Positions 51,474 through 60,591 are shown, numbered from the stretch's first letter. The stretch is 64,000 bases of DNA from Streptomyces cavernicola (GCF_029968035.1 NZ_JASCIQ010000001.1:1-64000); one strand, 5' to 3'. Translations and numbers: made by a program. Notes: generated by a model from the sequence alone, not told the origin.

Positions 51474-52380
51474 GACCTCCACCGAGACCTCCGCGTCCAA
51501 GGACCAGGACGGCGCGGCCGGCCTGTCCGGGCTCGCCGGCCTGGAGGCGGGGCTCGACGCCCTGGAGACCTCGGTGACCGCGCGCACCCCGCGCAGTGAA
51601 ATCTTCCGCAACAAGATCGTTCCCCCGGTCGTCGCGATTGCTCTGGTCCTGGTGGTCTGGCAGGCCCTGACCTGGGCGCATGTCGTCGACCCGTACAAGC
51701 TGCCGTCGCCGTCGGCCGTGTGGGCCGAGGTCCGGACGGCCTGGCTGCAGGGCACGCTGTTCGACTACATCTGGACGAGCCTCTGGCGCGGTATCTCCGG
51801 CTTCCTGCTCGCCCTCATCATCGGCACGCCGCTCGGTCTGCTCGTGGCCCGGGTGCGGTTCGTGCGCGCCGCGATCGGACCGATCCTGTCGGGTCTGCAG
51901 TCCCTGCCGTCGGTGGCGTGGGTGCCGCCCGCGGTGCTGTGGCTCGGCCTGAACGACTCGATGATGTACGCGGTGATCCTGCTCGGCGCCGTCCCGTCCA
52001 TCGCCAACGGCCTGGTCGCCGGCGTCGACCAGGTGCCGCCGCTGTTCCTGCGGGCCGGCCGCACCCTCGGCGCCACCGGGGCCCGCGGCACCTGGCACAT
52101 CGTGATGCCGGCGGCACTGCCCGGATACCTGGCCGGTCTGAAGCAGGGCTGGGCCTTCTCCTGGCGCTCCCTCATGGCCGCCGAGATCATCGCGTCCTCG
52201 CCCGAACTCGGCATCGGCCTCGGCCAGTTGCTGGAGAACGGCCGCACCAACAGCAGCATGTCCATGGTGTTCCTCGCCATCTTCCTCATCCTGATCGTGG
52301 GCATCGCCATCGACCTGCTCGTCTTCAGTCCCCTGGAGCGCCGCGTGCTGCGCAGCCGCGGTCTCCTCGGCAGGAGCTGA
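51460..52380 (+). CDS. ABC transporter permease, sulfonate/nitrate/taurine type (SsuC-like)
   Basis: 306 aa. A charged 50-residue cytoplasmic tail precedes six helices. The EAA loop reads RTLGATGARGTWHIVMPAALP, and GWAFSWRSLMAAEII is the SsuC/TauC signature. ATG at 51460 lies inside the end of the ATPase gene, giving coupling. Confidence 0.92.
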   Translation: MASTKTSTETSASKDQDGAAGLSGLAGLEAGLDALETSVTARTPRSEIFRNKIVPPVVAIALVLVVWQALTWAHVVDPYKLPSPSAVWAEVRTAWLQGTLFDYIWTSLWRGISGFLLALIIGTPLGLLVARVRFVRAAIGPILSGLQSLPSVAWVPPAVLWLGLNDSMMYAVILLGAVPSIANGLVAGVDQVPPLFLRAGRTLGATGARGTWHIVMPAALPGYLAGLKQGWAFSWRSLMAAEIIASSPELGIGLGQLLENGRTNSSMSMVFLAIFLILIVGIAIDLLVFSPLERRVLRSRGLLGRS

Positions 52381-52386
52381 CCCGTC

Positions 52387-53244
52387 ATGCGCCACCTGAG
52401 CCTTCCGCCGCAGCCCTCCCGTTCACTGCGGGGCGAGCCCGCGCCCGTCCTGCTCGTCGTCGCCCACGGCAGCAGGGACCCGCGCCACGCCGCGACCGTG
52501 CACGCCCTGGTGCGACGCGTGCGGTCACTGCGGCCCGAGCTCCGGGTGGAGACCGGCTTCCTGGACTTCAACGCCCCCTCCGTGACAGGGGTCCTCGAAG
52601 GCCTCGCCGCCGACGGTGTGCGTGACGTGGTGGCCCTGCCGCTGCTGCTCACCCGCGCCTTTCACGCCAAGGCCGACATCCCCGCCGTCCTGCACGAGGC
52701 GACCGTCCGCCTGCCGCAGCTGCGGATCCGCCAGGCCGAGGTGCTCGGCCCCTCCCCGCTGCTCCTCGACGCCCTGGAGCAGCGGCTGTACGAAGCGGGC
52801 CTCGAGCCCGGTGACAAGAGCACGACCGGGGTCGTCCTGGCCTCGGCGGGTTCCTCCGACCCGGAGGCGATCGCAGTGATCGCAGAAATCGCGCGGGAGT
52901 GGCGGCGCACCGGTTGGTGTGCCGTGCGGCCTGCGTTCGCCTCCGCATCTCTGCCCCGCACCGAGGACGCCGTACGCGCGCTGCGCGCGGAGGGCGTCCA
53001 CCGGGTGGCGGTGGCCCCGTACGTCATCGCGCCCGGCTTCCTGCCCGACCGGATCGCGCGCGGCGCTCGCGAGGCCGGCGCGGACGTCCTCGCGGATGTC
53101 CTCGGCCCCGCACCGGAACTGGCGCGGCTCCTCCTGACCCGGTACGACGCGACGGCTGCGGTCTCGGCGTACGGCGCGACGGTGCCGGGCTCTGCGGCGG
53201 TGCCGGGCTCGGCCAGGGCTGTCGTGGTGGCGATGTCGGCCTAG
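52387..53244 (+). CDS. Sirohydrochlorin chelatase, CbiX/SirB-like
   Basis: 285 aa made of two repeated chelatase domains. The metal-binding LLVVAHGSRDPRH starts the first; PLLLTRAFHAKADIP is the second histidine site; VAPYVIAPGFLPDRI is the matching loop in the second half. It inserts iron (or cobalt) into sirohydrochlorin, supplying siroheme for the sulfite reductase at the operon's head. It starts 6 bp after the permease stop. It is probably the last gene of the operon. Confidence 0.87.
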   Translation: MRHLSLPPQPSRSLRGEPAPVLLVVAHGSRDPRHAATVHALVRRVRSLRPELRVETGFLDFNAPSVTGVLEGLAADGVRDVVALPLLLTRAFHAKADIPAVLHEATVRLPQLRIRQAEVLGPSPLLLDALEQRLYEAGLEPGDKSTTGVVLASAGSSDPEAIAVIAEIAREWRRTGWCAVRPAFASASLPRTEDAVRALRAEGVHRVAVAPYVIAPGFLPDRIARGAREAGADVLADVLGPAPELARLLLTRYDATAAVSAYGATVPGSAAVPGSARAVVVAMSA

Positions 53245-53306
53245 AGGAGGCCCCTCTCCGGCGTCGTCGGCCACTGCCTGGCCTCGCCGATCTCGCCCGG
53301 CGGCTC

Positions 53307-54482
53307 TCAGGCGGGGGCTGCGAGCTCGGGTCGCCCCTTCTCGTAGATCGTGAGTCCCTTCGCCAACTTCAGGGGGACCAGGATCAGTTCGACGACGAGC
53401 GCCTTCCACGCGTAGACCAGGTTGACCGCCTTCGTCGCGTACACGCACGGGACGTTCCGCAGCACGGAGAGCAGGGGCAGTCGTCGTCTGCGTGCCGCGT
53501 AGACCAGCGGCGGCAACGTCAGCAGGGTTTCCGCGCCCAGCCACCACGCGAAGGCCTCGGCGAACGACTGCGTGCCTGACGCGGCCACCAGGAACGGCGT
53601 GGCCAGCCACAGCGGGGCGGTGACGATCTCTGCCAGGGCTAGCAGCACCCACAGAGCCAGCATTGGCTTCGCCTTCGTCAACCTGGGCAGATGCAACCGG
53701 ACGTTCTGGCAGAAGCCCGCCATCCACCGCCAGACCTGCTTACGCAGATACGTGAGCGTCTCCGGATCGGCAGCCCAGGCGACCGCATCGCTCACGTAGA
53801 CCGCGCGGCGTCCCGCGATCTGCCGGGACCAGGTGAAGTCCATGTCCTCCACGATGGTGCGTTCGGGGAAGCCTCGCGTGGTCTGCAGGTCGCTCCAGCG
53901 GAACATCGAGCAGCAGCCCGAGCACACCATGGGGCTGCCCGCCGCGTGCTGGATGGGTCGATGCCAGTGGAAGCCGAACAGATACTCCACCGACCTCCCG
54001 CGCTCCCAGATGGTGCGGGTGAATCGTGTCTGGACGTTGCCGGCCGCGATCGCCACGTCGGGGTCGTCGAAGGCTGCCGTGATGCGCTCGATGTAGTCCG
54101 GCGCGAGGACCGTGTCCGCGTCGACCGCGAGGATCAACTCCGTTGTGCAGTAGGGCAGGGCATAGTTCTGCGCTTTGGCCTTGCTGCCCTGGTTCTGCGG
54201 TGGGCGCAGGACCCGGGCGCCGTACGCGGCGGCGACCTCGCCCGTGCGGTCGTCCGAGGCGTCGTCGACCACGATGACCTGCTCCGGCTGCATCGTCTGC
54301 GCGGCCAGCGATTCGAGCGTTGCGGGCAGTCCTGCTTCCTCGTTGTGCGCGGGCACCACGACGGTCACGCCTGGAGAGCGGGTCGTAAGCCTCTGGCCGC
54401 CGGGCGCTGAGTTGCCTCGCCGGTGCTTTCCGGTTGCCCTGGCTGTCCTTGTCCTGGCTGTAGTTGTCTCGGTCGCCCTCAT
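53307..54482 (-). CDS. Processive glycosyltransferase family 2 (polysaccharide synthase-like)
   Basis: 391 aa. GT2 domain VTVVVPAHNEEAGLPATLES, VIVVDDASDDRTGEVA, AVDADTV (DXD), RTIVEDMDFTW, and QVWRW, the Q-x-x-R-W motif of processive synthases such as hyaluronan, PNAG and cellulose synthases. It is followed by about four membrane helices and the short C-terminus. ATG at 54482 overlaps the stop of the small membrane protein upstream (ATGA). It likely makes an extracellular polysaccharide; the polymer is not determinable. Confidence 0.85.
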   Translation of the reverse strand: MRATETTTARTRTARATGKHRRGNSAPGGQRLTTRSPGVTVVVPAHNEEAGLPATLESLAAQTMQPEQVIVVDDASDDRTGEVAAAYGARVLRPPQNQGSKAKAQNYALPYCTTELILAVDADTVLAPDYIERITAAFDDPDVAIAAGNVQTRFTRTIWERGRSVEYLFGFHWHRPIQHAAGSPMVCSGCCSMFRWSDLQTTRGFPERTIVEDMDFTWSRQIAGRRAVYVSDAVAWAADPETLTYLRKQVWRWMAGFCQNVRLHLPRLTKAKPMLALWVLLALAEIVTAPLWLATPFLVAASGTQSFAEAFAWWLGAETLLTLPPLVYAARRRRLPLLSVLRNVPCVYATKAVNLVYAWKALVVELILVPLKLAKGLTIYEKGRPELAAPA

Positions 54483-54841
54483 CGCGTCATGCCCCCGCTG
54501 ACCGTCACGTAGCCGGCCGTGCCGCTGCCTCGGGGCCGGGACCGGGACCGCGTCCCCGCGGTGGCCCTCCTCGATGGCGAGCTGGACCGGGACTCGGACC
54601 GGTACCCGGGTGGCCGGAACCTGAACCGAAACCTCGGCCGATCTGCAGTCGTGGCCCAACTGGGCGTCGGCGGCGCTGTGTTGCCTGGCACCTCCGCGAA
54701 CGTCCCTGCCCTCCGCGCCCGTACGTCGGCGTCCGCCTCTCCCGTTCGCATCCGGACGACGCCGGCTGCCAGGACGACGACCAGTCCGACCAAGCCGTAG
54801 ACAAGCGTGCTGATGCCGATGAACGGCAAGCCCCCGTGCAT
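54479..54841 (-). CDS. Small membrane protein upstream of the polysaccharide synthase
   Basis: 120 aa: one N-terminal helix (FIGISTLVYGLVGLVVVLAAGVV) and a basic, Arg/Ser/Pro-rich cytoplasmic tail with RFRFRFRPP and RSRSRPRGS repeats. Its stop overlaps the synthase start. No family is recognised. It could be an accessory or anchoring subunit like those beside other polysaccharide synthases (inference). Confidence 0.6.
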   Translation of the reverse strand: MHGGLPFIGISTLVYGLVGLVVVLAAGVVRMRTGEADADVRARRAGTFAEVPGNTAPPTPSWATTADRPRFRFRFRPPGYRSESRSSSPSRRATAGTRSRSRPRGSGTAGYVTVSGGMTR

Positions 54842-55045
54842 CTCCTCACCCCCGTAAGGAATTTCGTGCTGCGTGAATTTCGTGCGTGGAAGGTCGGGAG
54901 GGCCGAGTGTCGGCCGCTCCCGTTCCAGGCATCGCTCACGCTAGACCGAATCGCGATTTCTATCCGGAATCACGAATTCCTGTGGATAACTCGTCGGCGG
55001 CACGATGCGGGGGAGCCGGCGCGGACGAGCTCGCGGCGCCGCGGC

Positions 55046-55429
55046 CTACTCCGACCCACCCCGCTCATCGACGAACGGCGTGCCCTGGTGGAACCAGAGG
55101 AGCCAACCCTTTCGAGTGAGCCTCCACAAGGAACTCCGGTGCGCCGTCCGCCCGTTGTCGTCAGTGTCGAAAGTCAGATGGACCAGATCGTCCGCAAGCT
55201 GGACGCCCCGCATCCGGGAGGTGGTGATGGGTCGGTGCCCCGGTTCCGGCTGCGCGGCGAGCGCAGCGACGATCGCCGCGCGGTCCCAGCAGCGCCCCGA
55301 TGCGCCGATCTCCGAGAATTCGGGGTGGAGCAGCTCGCCGAGGAGCTCCGGCGAGCTGCGCACTTCGGGGGCGAGCAGGCGCAGTTCCCCCTCGATCGCG
55401 GCCTGCACTGCGGGCGAGGTCTCAGTCAT
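55046..55429 (-). CDS. DUF4440 / NTF2-like protein
   Basis: 127 aa cone-shaped NTF2-fold protein: AAIEGELRLLAPEVRSSPELL helix, LLHPEFSEIGASGRCWDRAAIV and SSLWRLTRKGWLLWFHQGTP. ATG at 55429 overlaps the DUF1697 gene's stop by 8 bp. No catalytic residues are assignable. It is co-transcribed with the DUF1697 gene. Confidence 0.82.
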   Translation of the reverse strand: MTETSPAVQAAIEGELRLLAPEVRSSPELLGELLHPEFSEIGASGRCWDRAAIVAALAAQPEPGHRPITTSRMRGVQLADDLVHLTFDTDDNGRTAHRSSLWRLTRKGWLLWFHQGTPFVDERGGSE

Positions 55430-55967
55430 CGGTGAGCTCCACAAGTTTGAGGACCGTGTTCCAGTTCCGGCTGGTGGCTACGGTGCCCTTCAGGACCGAG
55501 GGCCGGGCCAGCGCGTCGGCCAGCTTGGAACGGCCGAGTCCCTCCGGGGCGTAGAGGTACAGCGCCCGGTCGCCGAGCTTGAAGTCCTCCGGCGCGTACG
55601 CCGACGGGTCCACGGCGGCGAACCGTTCGGGCCGGACTGACTCCGAGAAGTAGGTGACGTGCAGTTGCTTCGCTTCGAGGGTGTCGGCGGGGTAGGGGCA
55701 GGCCTCGGCGACGGCCCGCAGATAGTCGCCGTCGCGGACCAGGACGTCGACGGCGAAGCCGAAGTGCTTCGCGAGCGCGGTGGAGATCTCGGCGGCGAGA
55801 GAGTCCTCGTCCCCGTGGTCGCTGTCGAAGACGGCGTTGCCGCTCTGCAGGTGTGTGCGTACGCGTTCGAAGCCCAAGTCCGTGAGAAGGGCGCGGAGTT
55901 CTGCCATCGGGACCTTCTTGTGACCGCCCACATTGATCCCGCGGAGCAGCGCCGCATACATCGTCAT
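55422..55967 (-). CDS. DUF1697 family protein
   Basis: 181 aa. It begins MTMYAALLRGINVGGHKKVP, the hallmark of DUF1697, with HLQSGNAVFDS and GRSKLADALARP later in the chain. Function unknown. Three alternative starts (GTG 55973, ATG 55967, ATG 55961) lie within 12 bp; 55967 is given. Confidence 0.85.
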   Translation of the reverse strand: MTMYAALLRGINVGGHKKVPMAELRALLTDLGFERVRTHLQSGNAVFDSDHGDEDSLAAEISTALAKHFGFAVDVLVRDGDYLRAVAEACPYPADTLEAKQLHVTYFSESVRPERFAAVDPSAYAPEDFKLGDRALYLYAPEGLGRSKLADALARPSVLKGTVATSRNWNTVLKLVELTDD

Positions 55968-56017
55968 GGCCACACCCTAGACAAGGCCCCCAGAAGTCTC
56001 GCCGAAGGCGGCGCTCA

Positions 56018-56085
56018 GCCCGCGCGGAGAAGGGACGCTCAACTCGCGCGGAGAAAGGACGCTCAACTCGCGCGCAGAAAGGCGG
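56018..56085. repeat. Tandem direct repeat, 24-bp unit
   Basis: CGCGCGGAGAArGGACGCTCAACT twice in tandem, with a third partial copy running into a terminator hairpin. Confidence 0.7.
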
Positions 56086-56121
56086 CCGTCGTGCCCCGTG
56101 GGGGTTGGCACGACGGCCGCC
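56081..56121. terminator. Bidirectional terminator hairpin
   Basis: GGCGGCCGTCGTGCC (56081-56095) and its exact complement (56107-56121) with an 11-nt loop. It lies between the S8 protease 3' end and the DUF1697 start. Confidence 0.75.
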
Positions 56122-56131
56122 GGTCCTGAGA

Positions 56132-56171
56132 AAGGCTCCCGGAGCCCGGGGAAGCAGGCCCCGGGAGCCTT
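56132..56171. terminator. Second terminator hairpin
   Basis: AAGGCTCCCGG (56132-56142) pairs with CCGGGAGCCTT (56161-56171), with further pairing inside. Together with the previous hairpin it forms a double terminator behind the S8 protease gene. Confidence 0.6.
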
Positions 56172-56372
56172 CACCGCAGTGTGAGGCTCGGCCTCGGCGT
56201 CAGGTTCGGGAGGTCGTCCGCGAGCCGGATGCCGGAACTCGCCTCTGCTCCCTCGGCCCGGCCGGCACGGCAAGTACGGCGGACCGAGGGGCTGTCAGCA
56301 CATCGAGAAGGTGCTTCGAGAGGTGCTTGGAGCTGCTTCGAGAGGTACTTCCAGTGGCGCTTCGAGGAGGTG

Positions 56373-57581
56373 TTACTCGACGACCTTGAGCAGCTTGTTC
56401 GGCGTGCCCTCGCTCGGGTTGGTGATCTTGTCCGGCGTGGCGCCCTCGGTCAGGGCCGTGGCGACCTGCTCCGGCGTGGCGTCCTGGTGGCCACCAAGGT
56501 AGACGGCGGCGGCGCCCACGACGTGCGGGGTCGCCATCGACGTACCGGAGATGGTGTTGGTGGCCTCGTCATCGGTGTTCCAGGTGGACGTGATGTCCGA
56601 GCCCGGAGCGTAGATGTCGACGATCTCGCCGAAGTTGGAGAAGTCCGACTGCTCGTCGGTGTTGGTGGAAGAGGCGACCGTGATGGCCTCCTTCACACGC
56701 GCCGGGGAGCCCTGGCCGGCGTCCGAGGACTCGTTGCCCGCGGCGACACCGTAGGTGACACCGGCCGCGATGGACTTGCGGACGGCCTCGTCGAGGGCCT
56801 CGTCGGCGCCGCCGCCGAGACTCATGTTGGCGACGGACGGGCCCTGGTGGTTCTCGGTGACCCAGTCGATGCCGGCGACGACGCCCTCGGTGGTGCCGGA
56901 GCCGTTGTCGTCCAGGACGCGGACGGCGACGATCTTGGCCTTCTTGGCGACACCGTGGGACGCGCCCGCGATGGTGCCGGCGACGTGCGTGCCGTGGCCG
57001 TTGCCGTCATCGGCGCTGTCGTCGTTGTCGACGGCGTCGAAGCCGTGCTCCGCGCGACCCTCGAAGTCCTTGTGGCTGATGCGGACACCGGTGTCGATGA
57101 CGTACGCGGTGACGCCCTCACCCGCGGCGTCGGGGTACGTGTACTTCTTGTCGCCCTCGGTGTCGGCCTGGTCGATGCGGTCCAGACCCCAGGACGGCGG
57201 GTTGTCCTGGGTCGCGTTGATCGTGAACTTCTTGTTCTGGACGACCTTCGACACGGACGGGTCGGCGGCCAGGCGCTTGGCCTCGGTCTCCGAAAGGCCG
57301 GAAGCCGAGAAGCCGTTGACGGCCGAGTCGTAGTTGCGCTTGAGCTTGCCGCCGTACTCCTTGGCGAGGTCCGTCTTGCTGCTCTTGTTGGCCTTCTCGT
57401 CGAGCATGACGATGTAGCTGCCGGCCACGGCGCCCTTGGCGTCGGCACCGTAGATCTTGCCCTCGGCCGCCGGTGCGGCGCCCGCGAACGAGGTCGCGAA
57501 GACGGTGACGCCCACGGCGGTCGCAGCGGTGGCTATCGCCGCGGTGAGCTTGAGGGAACGAGCACGCTTGTGAGTTGCCAT
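56373..57581 (-). CDS. Secreted subtilisin-like serine protease (S8, proteinase K-like)
   Basis: 402 aa. Signal peptide (KLTAAIATAATAVGVTVFATSFAGA), an inhibitor-I9 propeptide (YIVMLDEKANKS... to about residue 122), then the catalytic domain with Asp163 in VIDTGVRI, His196 in NGHGTHVAGT, Asn in AAGNESS and Ser348 in ISGTSMATPHV. Strand VANMSLGGG shapes the substrate cleft. It is exported and self-processed. It ends without a C-terminal extra domain. Confidence 0.93.
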   Translation of the reverse strand: MATHKRARSLKLTAAIATAATAVGVTVFATSFAGAAPAAEGKIYGADAKGAVAGSYIVMLDEKANKSSKTDLAKEYGGKLKRNYDSAVNGFSASGLSETEAKRLAADPSVSKVVQNKKFTINATQDNPPSWGLDRIDQADTEGDKKYTYPDAAGEGVTAYVIDTGVRISHKDFEGRAEHGFDAVDNDDSADDGNGHGTHVAGTIAGASHGVAKKAKIVAVRVLDDNGSGTTEGVVAGIDWVTENHQGPSVANMSLGGGADEALDEAVRKSIAAGVTYGVAAGNESSDAGQGSPARVKEAITVASSTNTDEQSDFSNFGEIVDIYAPGSDITSTWNTDDEATNTISGTSMATPHVVGAAAVYLGGHQDATPEQVATALTEGATPDKITNPSEGTPNKLLKVVE

Positions 57582-57724
57582 GAAGAGGGATCTCCTCGTG
57601 GTGTGGGGGTTGTGGGGGGTAAGCGTTACTGCCTCAACCCCCGTAGACCCGGAAGATCTCCGGGGGTTGGGACGAAACCCTGTCGGATTGACGCGCGCAG
57701 ATCAATACCTACATACAGCTGTGA

Positions 57725-57737
57725 CTTGTTCAACAAG
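57725..57737. promoter_or_regulatory. Short palindrome upstream of the protease gene
   Basis: CTTGTT-C-AACAAG, a 13-bp palindrome about 145 bp upstream of the S8 protease ATG in an AT-rich patch. Candidate operator or promoter element; no regulator identified. Confidence 0.3.
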
Positions 57738-57755
57738 GTTCCGTAATAACAAATA

Positions 57756-57784
57756 GGGCGCTCTGCGCATAACGCAGAGCGCCC
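57756..57784 (-). terminator. Terminator with U-tract after the CDP-alcohol phosphatidyltransferase
   Basis: Perfect 12-bp stem GGGCGCTCTGCG (57756-57767) / 57773-57784, loop of five. Read leftward it is followed by TATTTGTTATT, an unusually good U-rich tail for this GC-rich genome. Confidence 0.88.
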
Positions 57785-57901
57785 TCAGGGGCACCCCTGA
57801 GATCCTCCCGGCCGCCCGAAACATTTGGCTGGAAAGGCCATTTGAAAATCGGGACAGAAGTGGCGACATCCGAGCAGATCACTGAACGGATTTCGGACCC
57901 G

Positions 57902-58969
57902 TCAGGCAGCGGCGGCAAGCTTCCGCTGCTCAAAGCTGTCGAGCGTGCGCGTGAAGTCACGAGTGGAGAGCAACAACTTGTAGATGATGGCGAGTTCGAA
58001 GACCAGCAGCAGCGCGCCGGAGATGATGGTGGCCGGAATCACCGCGTCGAAGAGCGGTCCGATCATGAAGACGCCCATCTGGAACTCGATCCCGCTCACA
58101 AGGTGCGTACGGATCCGCTTGCTCAGCAGATACGAACGGCAGCGCAGGTACCACGGAAAGCGGTGACGGAACTCCTGGTGCAGGTCGATGACTTGGGCCT
58201 TGGAACCGGTTACAGAGGAAGCGGAAGACTCGACCGTGAGGGGAGCGGAAGACTCGACCGCAGGGGAAGCGGCGGGCTGCACCGCCGCGCCGTCGGCGCC
58301 TTCGGCACCATCGACGCTCTCCCGCAGAGTGCGCTGCGCGAGCCCGCCGCGCGCCGCCTGCAGGTCCTGCTCGATGTCCGCTGCGGGGTTCTCGCGCAAC
58401 AGGTCTTCCATGAAGGCCAGTTCCGCCTGGTTCTCCGCCCGTCGGGCCTCACGCATGCGGGACTTGATCTGCTTGCGCATGGAGTGGCGGATCTTGAAGA
58501 TCTCCAGGGAGTTGATGTACCGAAGCGTGTCGAGGCCGATGACCACCAGGGACAGCCAGATGTAGATGGTCTCGCCGGTCCGCTGGTACTGGCCCGCCAT
58601 CAGGGCCACCGAGCACACCATGACCCTGATCCGGTCGAAGACGAAGTCCAGCCAGGCGCCGAACACCGAACCGGTACCGGTCAGGCGCGCGACCTTGCCG
58701 TCCATGCAGTCGAGGATGAAGCTGAAGTGATAGACGACGGCGCCAGCGATCAGCCAGCGCCAGTCGGCCATCGCGAAGCAGGCGGCGGACGCGAGGCCGA
58801 GCAGGAACGCACCCCATGTGATCTGGTTCGGGGTGATCCGGGTACGCATCGCGGCCTGGCGCACGAGCGGCGTCGCGACAGGGTCGACAAGCAGCACCGT
58901 CCACCAGGCGTCGCGCTTCTTCTCGGTGATGCGGCGTACCTCTGAGAGAGGCGGTATGTCTCGGCGCAT
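57902..58969 (-). CDS. CDP-alcohol phosphatidyltransferase family protein
   Basis: 355 aa. The family motif is complete: DCMDGKVAR...GAWLDFVFDR (Asp87, Asp90, Asp108, Asp112), within about six membrane helices. Between the halves is a charged, Ala/Glu-rich cytoplasmic insert (about residues 165-260) not found in minimal enzymes, and a C-terminal hydrophobic hairpin. It transfers a phospho-alcohol to or from CDP-activated lipid; the acceptor is unknown. Confidence 0.88.
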   Translation of the reverse strand: MRRDIPPLSEVRRITEKKRDAWWTVLLVDPVATPLVRQAAMRTRITPNQITWGAFLLGLASAACFAMADWRWLIAGAVVYHFSFILDCMDGKVARLTGTGSVFGAWLDFVFDRIRVMVCSVALMAGQYQRTGETIYIWLSLVVIGLDTLRYINSLEIFKIRHSMRKQIKSRMREARRAENQAELAFMEDLLRENPAADIEQDLQAARGGLAQRTLRESVDGAEGADGAAVQPAASPAVESSAPLTVESSASSVTGSKAQVIDLHQEFRHRFPWYLRCRSYLLSKRIRTHLVSGIEFQMGVFMIGPLFDAVIPATIISGALLLVFELAIIYKLLLSTRDFTRTLDSFEQRKLAAAA

Positions 58970-59184
58970 GTCAACTTCCCGGCGTTCGAGTGGAATTCAC
59001 TTCACGCTAAGAAGGTCGTTGCCCAAGGCACAAGAAGCCGCGCGTACAACCTTTACCCGGGGGTAAGGGTCGTAGATTCCAGACGAGTCAATGCCCTTGG
59101 TGGACCAGAGGCCTGTTACCTGAGCGTTACAACTCCAGGTCTCAGGCCACCTGGACACCTCCACCCGCCACCGAGCGTCGTGGG
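58970..59184. other. Intergenic region upstream of the phosphatidyltransferase
   Basis: 215 bp. It holds CCTTTACCC-gg-GGGTAAGGG (about 59050-59069), a 9-bp inverted repeat, and TGCCCAAGGCAC/TGCCCTTGG words that may be a promoter-operator for the leftward gene. Confidence 0.35.
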
Positions 59185-60387
59185 CTACCTCCGGGGCAGC
59201 GCGGCCTCGATCAGGTCGACCGCCTGCCGGGTCCCTCCCTCCGTCGCCATCTGCTCCTGGATGGCCCGCAGTCGACGCGCCACCTCCGGGTCCGCGACGA
59301 GTTCGAGCACGGCCTGCCGCAGCACGTCCGCCGTGGCCTCCTCGGTGGGGATGTGCCGGGCGACGCCGAGACCCTGCAGCATGTCGGCGTTGCCCGGCTG
59401 GTCGACGGCCTGCGGCACGGCCACCATCGGCGTCGCCGTCGCCAGCCCTTCCTGACTGCCGCCCGCTCCGGCATGGGTGATGAACGCGTCGGCCTTCTTC
59501 AGGATCGCCAACTGCGGTACCCAGCGGTGTACTTCGACGTTGACGGGGATCTCACCGAGCTCGCTCTCTTCGACGTGCCGGCCGATCTGCAGCACCAGGT
59601 GCCAGCCCGGCAGGTCGCCGAACGCCTCGATGCACTCCCGGTAGAACGCCGGCTGCTTGGTGAACGAGGAGCCGAGCGAGACCAGGACGACCTTCTCGGC
59701 CTCGACGGGCCGCTGCCAGTCACCCTGCGCGGACCGGTCTCCCTGACATGCACCGACGAACGTGTGGACGATCTCGTCGACCCGATCGGCGTTCGGCTGC
59801 AGCGCTTTGGGGATCAGTACGAGAGAACGGGGCGGGCGGCCCACGAACGCGTCATGCCCCTGCGTGATGCCGTTCCCCTGCAGCCAGCTCTCGAAGTTCG
59901 CGAAGTACGCCTGACCGCGCTCGGTCGCCTTCAACTCCCGGTACAGCGGCTCCCCCACCTCCTCGTGATACCCCTCCCACGCCACCAGGTTCGGCGACAG
60001 GGAGATCTCCGGTACGCCCCAACGCCGGGCGAGCACCCGCGCCGGATAGGACGTGATGTCGTACAGGACGAGGTCGGGCTCGTCGCCCTCGTAGGCCTTG
60101 GCGAGCTGCGGCAGCGCGTGGACCGCGTCCTTGAAGAACGGCTCGATGTTGTCGATCAGCGTGGTGCCCCAGGCCTCCGGATCGTCGTCCGGCGAGGGCA
60201 GGGTCGTGGTGTAGAGGACGGGTTCCGCACCGGTCTCGGCCACTTTCTCCTCGAAGATGTGCGGGATCGCGTACGTGACCCGGTGCCCTCGGGCGACGAG
60301 CTCGCGGATCACTTCGAGGCTCGGGTTCACGTGCCCGTGGGCAGCGATGGAGAACATGGCGACATGGGCACGCTGGGGAGTGGTCAT
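59185..60387 (-). CDS. mgt: Macrolide glycosyltransferase (Mgt/OleD family, GT1)
   Basis: 400 aa GT-B enzyme. N-terminal [22 protein letters not shown] (His is the catalytic base), central [21 protein letters not shown], and the C-terminal nucleotide-sugar signature [21 protein letters not shown] with [11 protein letters not shown]. These match OleD/MgtA enzymes that glucosylate and inactivate macrolides and other acceptors. A 17-bp palindrome just upstream suggests TetR-type control. It is a stand-alone self-protection gene. Confidence 0.92.
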   Translation of the reverse strand: MTTPQRAHVAMFSIAAHGHVNPSLEVIRELVARGHRVTYAIPHIFEEKVAETGAEPVLYTTTLPSPDDDPEAWGTTLIDNIEPFFKDAVHALPQLAKAYEGDEPDLVLYDITSYPARVLARRWGVPEISLSPNLVAWEGYHEEVGEPLYRELKATERGQAYFANFESWLQGNGITQGHDAFVGRPPRSLVLIPKALQPNADRVDEIVHTFVGACQGDRSAQGDWQRPVEAEKVVLVSLGSSFTKQPAFYRECIEAFGDLPGWHLVLQIGRHVEESELGEIPVNVEVHRWVPQLAILKKADAFITHAGAGGSQEGLATATPMVAVPQAVDQPGNADMLQGLGVARHIPTEEATADVLRQAVLELVADPEVARRLRAIQEQMATEGGTRQAVDLIEAALPRR

Positions 60388-60402
60388 GACCAGCAAGCTA
60401 TG

Positions 60403-60419
60403 CGAGACGATACGTCTCG
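60403..60419 (-). promoter_or_regulatory. Operator palindrome upstream of mgt
   Basis: CGAGACG-ATA-CGTCTCG, perfect 17-bp palindrome 16-32 bp before the mgt ATG, where a repressor would block the promoter or start. It resembles TetR-family sites; no TetR gene is adjacent. Confidence 0.6.
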
Positions 60420-60539
60420 TGCAATCGTTTTTATGTCGCCCCGATGCGCGGCACGCGCTCGCGGCTGTCTCGCCGCGCACCGCACCCGGAACACGGCACC
60501 GAGCATCTCGCCGCACGCCGCGCCGCACTTCACCAGCAA

Positions 60540-60567
60540 GCGTGCAGGCGCCCGCCCGCCTGCACGC
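60540..60567 (-). terminator. Terminator at the end of the carbohydrate ABC operon
   Basis: GCGTGCAGGCG (60540-60550) and complement (60557-60567), loop of six, 24 nt after the binding-protein stop codon. Confidence 0.65.
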
Positions 60568-60591
60568 GCCCCTTCGCAGCCGTCGCCGCCC

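Noticed and set aside
46233-51755. Open reading frame of 1,840 codons antisense to the sulfur operon
   Set aside because: It is the antisense shadow of cysC, cysD, cysN and the ABC genes, which all show clear motifs; the long frame reflects the scarcity of stop codons opposite GC-rich genes.
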